Part shown: in pieces, positions 32,323 through 40,117 of the stretch
Position numbering within the stretch: position 1 is the stretch's first letter
How the letters are laid out: every line of letters begins with the position of its first letter
From: CAZYTM01 sp964649725
Lineage (GTDB): Bacteria; Desulfobacterota; Desulfuromonadia; Geobacterales; Geobacteraceae
Assembly: GCA_964649725.1 (NCBI GenBank)
Contig: CAZYTM010000011.1
Location: 1 to 64,000 of the forward strand
Length of the DNA: 64,000 bases
Direction: 5' to 3'
Notes under the pieces: model-generated
Seen by the model: only the letters and a program-made list of their open reading frames with translations
What the model was told of the DNA's origin: nothing
The model's database searches: none
Translations under genes and position numbers: made by a program

Positions 32323-34962
32323 ATGAAAAAGTCATTCAAAGCAGCTAAAAACGGGCAGAAAGGGGCTCTTCCTCCACCGTCTGAAAGCGGTGAACGACAG
32401 ACTGGCGAGCTCTTCCCCATTGTCGGTATCGGAGCATCTGCCGGGGGGCTGGAGGCGCTGGAGCAGTTCCTGCGCCAGGTGCCGCAGGGGAGCGGCATCG
32501 CCTTTGTCATTATCCAGCATCTCGACCCTACCCACAAGGGGATCATGGCCGAACTGCTGCAACGGACCACCGGGATGGAGGTGCTGCAGGTCAGGGACCG
32601 GCTGCGGGTCAAGCCGGACTGCGTCTATGTGATCCCCCCCAACAGGGATATGTCGATACTGCATGGAGTGCTGCACCTCTTCGAGCCGACGGCGCCGCGG
32701 GGGTTGCGGCTGCCGATCGACTTCTTCCTCCGTTCGCTGGCCGAGGACCGGCAGGAGCGGAGCATCGGCGTGATACTCTCCGGGATGGGGTCGGATGGGG
32801 CGGCAGGGGTGCGCGCCATCAAGGAGAAGGGGGGGCTGGTGCTGGTGCAGGAGCCTGCTTCGGCGAGGTTCGACAGCATGCCGCGGAGCGCCATCGATGC
32901 CGGACTTGCCGATCTGGTAGCCCCGGCTGAGGAGCTGCCGGGGAAGATCAGCGACTATCTCCGCCACTCCCTGGTCCTGACCAGAACTGAAGGGCCGCTG
33001 GAGGAGAAGGATCAGAGCGCCCTGGAGAAAGTCCTCATCCTGCTCAGGTCCAGGACCGGCCAGGATTTCACCATGTACAAGAAGAACACCGTTTACCGCC
33101 GCATCGAGCGGCGGATGGGGATCCACCTGATCGACCGGATAGCCGCTTACGTACGCTATCTGCAGGAGAATCCCCAGGAGGTGGAAATCCTCTTCAAGGA
33201 GCTGTTGATCGGCGTGACCAGCTTTTTCCGCGACCCGGCAGCCTGGGAGAAGTTGCAGAAAGAGGCTATTCCGGCGCTCCTGGCGGCGCGTCCGGCCGGC
33301 GGGATGCTGCGGGCCTGGTCTGCAGGCTGTTCCACCGGGGAGGAGGCCTATTCCCTCGCCATTGCCTTCAGGGAGGCGCTGGAGCAGTGCGATCCAAAAG
33401 CTAAATTCACCCTGCAGATCTTTGCCACCGACCTCGACCGTGACGCCATCGACCGGGCCAGGCAGGGGCTCTATCCGGCCAATATCAGCGCGGATCTCTC
33501 CCCTGAGCGGCTGCAGCGCTTTTTTACCAATGAGGAGAATGGCTACCGGGTCGGCAAGGAGATCCGGGAGATGATCACCTTTGCCACGCAGAACATCATC
33601 ATGGACCCCCCCTTTACCAAGCTCGACATCCTCATCTGCCGCAACCTGATGATCTATCTGACGCCGGAGCTGCAGAAAAAGCTGCTGCCGTTATTTCACT
33701 ACAGTCTCCTCCCTGGCGGCATCCTCTTTTTAGGGAGTGCCGAGACAGTCAACGCCTGCAGCGAGATATTCTCCTCGGTCGATATCAAGTCGCGCCTCTT
33801 CCGCCGCCGCGAATCGGTCCTGGTGCCTGAACCGGTGACTTTCCCGGTGACATTTGTCCCCCCTATGCCGGGGGGAGCAAAGGAGTTACAGATGTTGAAA
33901 CCAGCAGCAAATCTCCAGTCGCTTGCCGACCAGCTCCTGTTGCAGTATTTCTCCCCCCCTGCCGTGCTGGTGAACGACAAGGGGGATATCCTCTATATCA
34001 GTGGCCGGACCGGCAAATATCTGGAGCCGGCGGCCGGCAAGGCGAACTGGAATATCTTTGCCATGGCCCGCGAAGGGATCCGTTATGAGCTGGGGAGCGC
34101 CTTTCAGAAGGCGCTCCGGCAAAAAGGGGGGGTAACCGCCAAGGGTCTCAAGGTCGGCGAGAGTAACAACCTCCAGAGTGTCGATATCACTGTCCAGGCG
34201 ATCGATGAGCCGGAGGCGCTACGGGGGATGGTGATGATCATCTTTGCCGATGTGGCGTCCCCACTGGAAGAGAAGAGGCCGGGTCGCGCCAGAAGCTCTG
34301 CAACCGGCAAGGCGCGGGATATCGAACTGGAACGGCAGCTGCAGCAGTACCGCGAAGAGCTGCAGACTACCCGCGAGGAGATGCAATCGTCGCAGGAGGA
34401 GCTCAAATCGACCAACGAGGAGCTGCAGTCGACCAACGAGGAGCTGCAGTCGACCAACGAGGAGCTGACCACCTCCAGGGAGGAGATGCAGTCGCTGAAC
34501 GAAGAGCTGCAGACGGTAAATGCCGAGCAGCAGGCAAAGATGGACGAGCTTGGGCGGATCAACAACGACATGCGGAACCTGTTAAACAGCACCGAGATCG
34601 TCACCATCTTCCTCGACAGCGCATTCAAGGTACGGCGCTTCACCTCCGGGGCGAACCGGCTCTTCAAACTGATCCCGGGTGATGTGGGGCGGCCGCTCAG
34701 CGATATCACCAGCGACCTCCTCTACCCCGAGATGGGTGACGAGGCTGCGGAGGTGCTCCGTACCCTGGCCTTTTCCGAGAAACAGATGACCACCATTGAC
34801 GGCCGCTGGTTCTCGGTCCGGATCATGCCCTACCGCACCATGGATGAGGTGATAGACGGTCTGGTGATCACCTTTACCGATATCACCGCAGCGAAAAAGC
34901 TGGAGGCTGAGCTGCGCGAGGAGATTGCCAGGCTCAAGAAGCAAGCTCAAGGTGAAGGGTGA
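32323..34962 (+). CDS. CheB-CheR-PAS fusion signalling protein
   Basis: 879 residues. Domain order: CheB methylesterase (about 28-205, with the Ser of GIGASAGG, His of IIQHLDP and Asp of SGMGSDGAAG), CheR methyltransferase (about 230-490, with WSAGCSTGEEAYSLA and the late ICRNLMIYL), a PAS-like region (about 525-635), a long Glu-rich coiled coil with a seven-residue repeat (EELQSTN, about 665-755) and a last PAS domain. Fusions of this kind combine receptor methylation and demethylation activities and are usually coupled to a kinase; the histidine kinase at 35087 is the likely partner. No receptor or CheA gene is seen nearby. The start lacks a clear ribosome site, so another start is possible. 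Confidence 0.92.
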   Translation: MKKSFKAAKNGQKGALPPPSESGERQTGELFPIVGIGASAGGLEALEQFLRQVPQGSGIAFVIIQHLDPTHKGIMAELLQRTTGMEVLQVRDRLRVKPDCVYVIPPNRDMSILHGVLHLFEPTAPRGLRLPIDFFLRSLAEDRQERSIGVILSGMGSDGAAGVRAIKEKGGLVLVQEPASARFDSMPRSAIDAGLADLVAPAEELPGKISDYLRHSLVLTRTEGPLEEKDQSALEKVLILLRSRTGQDFTMYKKNTVYRRIERRMGIHLIDRIAAYVRYLQENPQEVEILFKELLIGVTSFFRDPAAWEKLQKEAIPALLAARPAGGMLRAWSAGCSTGEEAYSLAIAFREALEQCDPKAKFTLQIFATDLDRDAIDRARQGLYPANISADLSPERLQRFFTNEENGYRVGKEIREMITFATQNIIMDPPFTKLDILICRNLMIYLTPELQKKLLPLFHYSLLPGGILFLGSAETVNACSEIFSSVDIKSRLFRRRESVLVPEPVTFPVTFVPPMPGGAKELQMLKPAANLQSLADQLLLQYFSPPAVLVNDKGDILYISGRTGKYLEPAAGKANWNIFAMAREGIRYELGSAFQKALRQKGGVTAKGLKVGESNNLQSVDITVQAIDEPEALRGMVMIIFADVASPLEEKRPGRARSSATGKARDIELERQLQQYREELQTTREEMQSSQEELKSTNEELQSTNEELQSTNEELTTSREEMQSLNEELQTVNAEQQAKMDELGRINNDMRNLLNSTEIVTIFLDSAFKVRRFTSGANRLFKLIPGDVGRPLSDITSDLLYPEMGDEAAEVLRTLAFSEKQMTTIDGRWFSVRIMPYRTMDEVIDGLVITFTDITAAKKLEAELREEIARLKKQAQGEG

Positions 34963-35000
34963 AGGGTGAAGGGTGAATGGTGAATGGTGAAGGGTGAAGA
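34951..35000. repeat. Tandem 7-base repeat
   Basis: About seven copies of GGTGAAG or GGTGAAT in tandem, starting in the last codons of the CheB-CheR gene. Unit number could vary by slippage, which would leave the coding region almost unchanged. Confidence 0.85.
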
Positions 35001-35025
35001 AGGATTTCATAACATATTTTCAGAT

Positions 35026-35053
35026 TTCATACTTCATAATTCATACTTCATAA
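35026..35053. repeat. Two tandem copies of a 14-base repeat
   Basis: TTCATACTTCATAA occurs twice without a gap, between the 7-base repeat and the histidine kinase gene. It is AT-rich and may be part of the kinase promoter region. Confidence 0.8.
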
Positions 35054-35086
35054 TTGATCATTAATAAGTCAACCTGAGGTTCGACC

Positions 35087-36433
35087 ATGGTAATCGACAT
35101 CGACAAGAAGCTCCTGATTGCCGAGGCCGAACTGCGTCGCCAGGCGGAAGAGCGGTTGCAGGGGAGAGGGGCGGAGCCACGGCTCCCCCGGACCGAGCAG
35201 GAGTTGCAACGGCTGGTCCATGAACTTGAGGTGCATCAGGTCGAACTGGAGATGCAGAACGCCGAACTCCGCCAGGCAAGGGACGATATGGAGGCGATGG
35301 TAGAGAAATACACCGACCTCTACGACTTCTCTCCGGCCGGCTACTTCACCCTTGACCGCCACGGGGTTGTCCTTGCTGCCAACATCACTGCTGCCACCAT
35401 GCTGGGGGTCGACCGATCCCGGCTGCTCGGCTGTCACTTCGGTCTCTTTCTGGCAGATGAATTCCGTCCCTTCTTTGCAGATTTTATCGCGAATATTTTC
35501 GCTAGACCGGATAAGGGGTCCTGTGAAGTGACTCTCAAGCGGGAGGGGAAGACTCCGCTCATCATCTATATCGAGGCGGTTGCCTTCGAGTCTGGTGAGG
35601 AGTGCCGGGTCGCAGCCATCGACATCTCCAGGCGGAGGGAGTATGAAGATGCGCTCGCCGAAAAGCAGCAGGAACTTGAAGAGCTCAACAGTTCACTGGC
35701 GGTGCGGGTCGCCGAGGACCTGGAGACGCTGCGGCGGAAGGACCAGATGCTGATAGTCCAGGACCGGATGGCGATCATGGGGGAGATGATCAACAATATC
35801 GCCCACCAGTGGCGGCAGCCGCTCAACACGCTCGGGCTGGTCATCCAGGAGTTGCCGCTCAGCTTTGACTCTGCCGACTTCAACCGGGAGTTCCTGGAGC
35901 AGAGTGTCGCCAAGGGGATGGAGCTGATCCAGCATATGTCCTGTACTATCGAGGATTTCAGGAATTTTTTCAGGTCTGACAAGGAGGTGGTCCCCTTCAG
36001 CATCAACCAGCTGCTGGTGCGCACCCTCGCTATGATCGGCAAGAGCTTCAAAGACCAGCAGATCGCTATCACGCTGCAGACGCAAGGGGAGCCGATAGTT
36101 AACGGCTATCCCAACGAATACGCCCAGGTGGTACTCAATATCCTGATGAATGCCCGGGACGCTCTGCTCGACAAGCGTGTTGCCGCTGCCAGTATATCGA
36201 TCCAGACCTTTACCGAGGGGGGGAGAGCGGTGATGATCATCACCGATAATGGTGGCGGTATCGACGCCGGGATAATCGACCGGCTCTTTGACCCCTATTT
36301 TACCACCAAGGGGCCGGACAAGGGGACCGGGATAGGGCTCTTCATGTCAAAGACCATCATCGAAAAAAACATGGGGGGGCGCCTTACGGTGCGCAATACC
36401 GGTGGGGGCGCGGAGTTCAGGGTCGAGGTCTGA
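35087..36433 (+). CDS. PAS-domain sensor histidine kinase (cytosolic)
   Basis: 448 residues, no membrane segment. An N-terminal coiled coil (about 15-75, with LHELEVHQVELEMQNAEL-type heptads) leads to a PAS domain (about 78-190). The kinase core has the variant H box NIAHQWRQPLN (about 238), an N box (NILMNARDAL) and G boxes (DNGGGIDAG and GTGIGLFMSK). It probably partners the CheB-CheR fusion upstream, 124 bases away and in the same direction. A good ribosome site (GAGGTTCGACC) precedes the ATG. Confidence 0.9.
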   Translation: MVIDIDKKLLIAEAELRRQAEERLQGRGAEPRLPRTEQELQRLVHELEVHQVELEMQNAELRQARDDMEAMVEKYTDLYDFSPAGYFTLDRHGVVLAANITAATMLGVDRSRLLGCHFGLFLADEFRPFFADFIANIFARPDKGSCEVTLKREGKTPLIIYIEAVAFESGEECRVAAIDISRRREYEDALAEKQQELEELNSSLAVRVAEDLETLRRKDQMLIVQDRMAIMGEMINNIAHQWRQPLNTLGLVIQELPLSFDSADFNREFLEQSVAKGMELIQHMSCTIEDFRNFFRSDKEVVPFSINQLLVRTLAMIGKSFKDQQIAITLQTQGEPIVNGYPNEYAQVVLNILMNARDALLDKRVAAASISIQTFTEGGRAVMIITDNGGGIDAGIIDRLFDPYFTTKGPDKGTGIGLFMSKTIIEKNMGGRLTVRNTGGGAEFRVEV

Positions 36434-36495
36434 CAGGGTCGATCCCGGATAAACAGAGGGTATATATCTTGATTCGTGCTTATTGCCGCCGGGGG

Positions 36496-38115
36496 TCAGC
36501 GTCGGCCCCGGTCGCGGCGCAAGGCTGAGATACAGATGATGATCGTGCCGATAATTCCGCAGAGAACCATTATCTCACCGATGGAATGATGCCACCCACC
36601 CTGCTGAGCAATCACCAGCATGGCGCCGCCGATCACCAGAGCAGCAGTTGCGATGGCGCCGGTGAGCCGCTCAAGATTCCTGCTGATGCGCCCTCCCAGT
36701 GCCTCCACGTTTGGAGCCTGCAACCGGCCCAGATTCCCATCGGCAATACGTCGGAGAACACGTCGTGTGTCCCCTGGTGAATCACTTATCAGGCGTTCCA
36801 TTTCGCGCGCCAGTTTGGTAGTCTTCTCCTTGATTCTTGCCATAGAGAAGTGCTGTGCGGTGAGGCGCGAGATCTCATCACGAAACGATCCCATATAGTT
36901 ATGCTCCGGGTCGAGTTGGCGGATCATCGCCTCCAGGATGACGAATGCCCGGGTCAGGAGGAAAAACTCGGGTGGGTTGTGGACCCCATGCCTGCTTCCG
37001 GCGCGTAACAGCGAATCGAATGCATCCCCGATGGAAACATCCGCCAGGTCGCTCCGGTGGATTTCATAGAGTACCGCCTTGATATCCAGTAGCAGTGCAG
37101 CACGGTTGACGGTTTCACTCCCTGGCGCCATCTCGAGGTAAGCCTCTTTGGCGGCCCGCGCGTCACCTTTGACTACCGCTTCGAGCAGGAGTGTCAACGA
37201 GTCGCGCATCGGCTCGTCAAGTTCACCTGTCATACCGAAATCGAGCAGTGAAAGACGTCCGTCAGGGAGGACGAAAACATTGCCGGGGTGCGGGTCGGCA
37301 TGAAACAGACCCTCCTCGAAAATCGTCTGCAGCATCAGCCTTACCAGAGTATTGATCGCCTGCGGCATCGCATCAGGGTGCGTCCTGGCATAGATATCGA
37401 CCCGTTCGCCGGCAGAAAACTCCATAGTCAGCACACTGCTGCTTGAACACTCTGCCACTACATCAGGGATCCAGAGATCGGGGACATCTGCCAGCGCGGC
37501 GCGAAAGAGGAGTATGGAGCGCGCTTCACGACTGAAATCGGTCTCCCGGTTCAGGCTGCTGGCAAATTCATTCACCAGTACCGGCAGATCGAGTGCTAGC
37601 AGTCGCGGGAAGAGGTTCTCCCCCAGCCGTACCAGATAGTTGAGCGCCGCGATGTCGGTGGAGATCATCGCTTCAAGGCCGGGGCGCTGCACCTTCACGG
37701 CCACATGCCGGCCGTCGTGCATGGTCGCCTCATGTACCTGGGCGATGGTGGCTGCGGCAATAGGTGTTTCGCTGAATGAGGCGAAAACCTTGGTCAACGG
37801 GGCACCCAGTTCAAGTTCGACAGATAGGCGCACCGCTTCAATGCCGAGCGCCGGCATCTGGTCGTGCAGCAGTTCCAGTTCCTCGATATAGCGATCCGGC
37901 AGCAGGTCGCGGCGCATTGCCAGCACCTGGCCGAATTTGACAAAGGTGAGCCCCAGCTCCTCGAAGGTCTCCCGCACTTCATGAGGAGGCGGCCAATGGC
38001 TCTTGCCGCGCAGGGCGCCGAAGAACTTGTGCCGGGCCAGCACCCGCAGGATCTGCATCAGTCGCGGAGCCGCCCGCAGCAGGCTGCTTTTTTCCGGGTC
38101 GATCAATAAAGCCAT
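36496..38115 (-). CDS. ubiB: UbiB/ABC1/AarF family atypical kinase
   Basis: 539 residues. It shows the family's KxGQ-type region (LTFVKFGQVLAMR), the ATP-binding Lys (VAVKVQRPG), the catalytic region (GLFHADPHPGNVFV) and the metal-binding Asp (LLDFGMTGEL). Two membrane helices sit at the C terminus (about 495-535). Members support quinone biosynthesis or lipid homeostasis, probably through ATPase activity. The ribosome site (GGGAGGTG) is strong. No ubiquinone or menaquinone genes are adjacent, so the precise role is inferred. Confidence 0.9.
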   Translation of the reverse strand: MALLIDPEKSSLLRAAPRLMQILRVLARHKFFGALRGKSHWPPPHEVRETFEELGLTFVKFGQVLAMRRDLLPDRYIEELELLHDQMPALGIEAVRLSVELELGAPLTKVFASFSETPIAAATIAQVHEATMHDGRHVAVKVQRPGLEAMISTDIAALNYLVRLGENLFPRLLALDLPVLVNEFASSLNRETDFSREARSILLFRAALADVPDLWIPDVVAECSSSSVLTMEFSAGERVDIYARTHPDAMPQAINTLVRLMLQTIFEEGLFHADPHPGNVFVLPDGRLSLLDFGMTGELDEPMRDSLTLLLEAVVKGDARAAKEAYLEMAPGSETVNRAALLLDIKAVLYEIHRSDLADVSIGDAFDSLLRAGSRHGVHNPPEFFLLTRAFVILEAMIRQLDPEHNYMGSFRDEISRLTAQHFSMARIKEKTTKLAREMERLISDSPGDTRRVLRRIADGNLGRLQAPNVEALGGRISRNLERLTGAIATAALVIGGAMLVIAQQGGWHHSIGEIMVLCGIIGTIIICISALRRDRGRR

Positions 38116-38158
38116 CTACACCTCCCGACACCTCTTGTTCAAAGTTCAGGACTCCTCG

Positions 38159-38290
38159 CTATTTCGCCAGAAGAATTATATCAGCTCCCCAGCAGGCTCT
38201 TACCCGGAAGAAATTGCAGTAACCGCTCGCTTTGACGATATTGACCATTCTCCAACCATCCTGCGCCACCTGGTTCAGATGCTCCACCAT
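38159..38290 (-). CDS. Very small ORF with DUF4177-like sequence, possibly a remnant
   Basis: 43 codons. The product contains LNQVAQDGWRMVNIVKASGY, resembling the 'x-Gly-Trp-x-hydrophobic-Val' core of small DUF4177-type proteins. Open codons continue upstream to about 38360 without a start, so it may be the end of a decayed gene. No ribosome site. The rest of 38291-38507 holds nothing I recognise. Confidence 0.3.
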   Translation of the reverse strand: MVEHLNQVAQDGWRMVNIVKASGYCNFFRVRACWGADIILLAK

Positions 38291-38507
38291 CCCTTCACGG
38301 ATGATCTGGGTGGTGCTGGGGGCGTCCCCTGCGGTTGAAGATGCAGAGATGTGCCGTTGATATGGCTCAGCTCCTGCTCACCCTCTTAGTCAAGTGTAAC
38401 ACCTATTTGGGGAATTATATGTTTTGGGGGAGCAGCTCGATCTCAGGGGGTTAAGTTGAAGAGGGGGTTTGCCAAAACAGGGAGATGAAGAGTTTTGCAG
38501 CTGCAAA

Positions 38508-38537
38508 AGCAAAAGGGGGGATCAGGTCCCCCCTTTT
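38508..38537. terminator. Rho-independent terminator
   Basis: AAAAGGGGGG, loop ATCAGGT, CCCCCCTTTT. Placed to end the leftward gene at 38563. Confidence 0.8.
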
Positions 38538-38562
38538 CTATTGCTCACTTTGCCAGCGGCAA

Positions 38563-39270
38563 TCAGTCCTTCAACTCTTTCAGCGCCATGATGTAGAGCC
38601 AGTGCACCACTCCGTCCTGGGAGACCCAGGCCTTCACCTTGCTCGCCCTGAGCAGTTCGGCGAGGGGGACCGACTCCTTGCTGTTGAAGATCTTCACTAC
38701 TGCCTGCGGATGGATCGACCATTTCCCCTGGGAGCCGTTATCCATGTTCATGGTCAGCTTCCGCTGCTTCTCGTTGAGCATGACGATCTTGCCGATCTCC
38801 GGGAAGACCTCCTTGCCATGCATGATATTCTTCTTGGCCGGCGGTGCGGCACCGTCGGCATGCTGTCCGCCGGACGGAGCTGCTTCGGCCTCTACCTTCG
38901 GCTGGCTGGCAGGCTTGGCTGTACCAGGCTGGTCAATGATGAAAAGCCCTTCCACCACACCTTCGGCAGTGACATAGATGCGCAGCTTCTGGCCTTTACC
39001 GGCTTCAGCCAGGCCTATCTTCTCCTTGCCGTGGAAGACCTTCATCTGCTTGCTCATTTTCCAGTCGCCGGTCCCGCCATCGGTCAGATTGAGGACTATC
39101 TCACCGGTCCGGTCATTGTGACTGGCGAGTACCCCTGTCTCGACTATTACATCCTTGCCGTTCATCTTGGCCTTGCCCGCGGCCAAGGCGAGTGTTCCGG
39201 TAATACAGAGTGTAAAGAGAGTGATAAAAAGGATGGTTCTGGACTGTGCCCCACTGATAGCTATTTGCAT
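38563..39270 (-). CDS. Exported hypothetical protein with two similar halves
   Basis: About 235 residues from the ATG at 39270, chosen because GGGGAGGG lies upstream and a signal peptide follows (ILFITLFTLCITGTLALAAG); a longer frame begins at 39393. Two halves of about 85 residues resemble each other (KMNGKDVIVETGVLA and IMHGKEVFPEIGKIV; then GDWKMSKQMKVF and GKWSIHPQAVVKIF), joined by an Ala/Pro-rich linker. Likely periplasmic. No family recognised; the internal duplication is my reading. Confidence 0.7.
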   Translation of the reverse strand: MQIAISGAQSRTILFITLFTLCITGTLALAAGKAKMNGKDVIVETGVLASHNDRTGEIVLNLTDGGTGDWKMSKQMKVFHGKEKIGLAEAGKGQKLRIYVTAEGVVEGLFIIDQPGTAKPASQPKVEAEAAPSGGQHADGAAPPAKKNIMHGKEVFPEIGKIVMLNEKQRKLTMNMDNGSQGKWSIHPQAVVKIFNSKESVPLAELLRASKVKAWVSQDGVVHWLYIMALKELKD

Positions 39271-39408
39271 CTTTGGCCCTCCCCAAGGAAATGTCCGGCC
39301 TGACAGGCGCGCCATTTCAAGCCGGATTTTAATGAGGAAGAGTGTAGCATCGCAACAAATGATTTCAAGGACAAAATAATTAATATTTTTCAATATGATA
39401 ACAAGAGG

Positions 39409-39981
39409 TTACCAGTTTTCCCCGAGCAGTTCGAAGTGTGCCCTAGCATGGTCGCAGGCGGCGCATTTGTCTGGTGCAGCACTCCCTTCGTGCAGGTAGC
39501 CGCAGTTGCGGCAGCGCCAGACCACGGTCGTCTCCCGACTGAAGACCCGGTTCTGCTCGATATTGGCAAGGAGGTCGAGGTAGCGTTTCTCATGCTGTTT
39601 CTCGGCCACCGCAATCGCCAGGAAGACTGCTGCTACCTGGGGGAAGCCTTCTTCCCCGGCGACCTTGGCAAAGCCAGGGTACATCTCTGTCTGTTCGTGA
39701 TGTTCGCCTGCTGCCGCTGCTTTCAGGTTTTCGGCCGTGCTGCCGATGATGCCGGCCGGAAATGCCGCCACCACCTCCACCTCCCCCCCTTCGAGGAACT
39801 TGAAGAGCCGCTTGGCATGCTCTCGCTCCTGGTTGGCGGTCTCCTCGAAAATATCGGCGATCTGCACATACCCTTCACCCTTTGCCTTGGCTGCGTAGTA
39901 GGTATAGCGGTTACGTGCCTGGCTTTCACCGGCAAAGGCGGTGAGCAGATTCTTTTCTGTTTGCGACCCACGGATAGTCAT
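39409..39981 (-). CDS. rbr: Rubrerythrin
   Basis: 190 residues. The N-terminal ferritin-like domain has the Glu and EXXH ligands (AFAGESQARNRY, ETANQEREHAKR, and later EKQHEKRY). The C-terminal rubredoxin domain has CRNCGYLHEG and CAACDHAR, both CX2C pairs. Rubrerythrin reduces hydrogen peroxide in the cytosol of anaerobes. AGGAGA precedes the ATG. Monocistronic. Confidence 0.96.
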   Translation of the reverse strand: MTIRGSQTEKNLLTAFAGESQARNRYTYYAAKAKGEGYVQIADIFEETANQEREHAKRLFKFLEGGEVEVVAAFPAGIIGSTAENLKAAAAGEHHEQTEMYPGFAKVAGEEGFPQVAAVFLAIAVAEKQHEKRYLDLLANIEQNRVFSRETTVVWRCRNCGYLHEGSAAPDKCAACDHARAHFELLGENW

Positions 39982-40117
39982 ATCTCTTCTCCTGTCCTGG
40001 TAAAATGGTTTGCTGCAATATCGCAGCTAAGTATATCGGGCCGCTGCCGCATAAGCAAGCTGCTCCGTGGCATTATAAAAAATTCCTCGCTGCGGCATAG
40101 CATAGTGAGAGCGCGGA

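Noticed and set aside
34951..35053. CRISPR-like repeats
   Set aside because: The repeats are 7 and 14 bases in direct tandem with no spacers.
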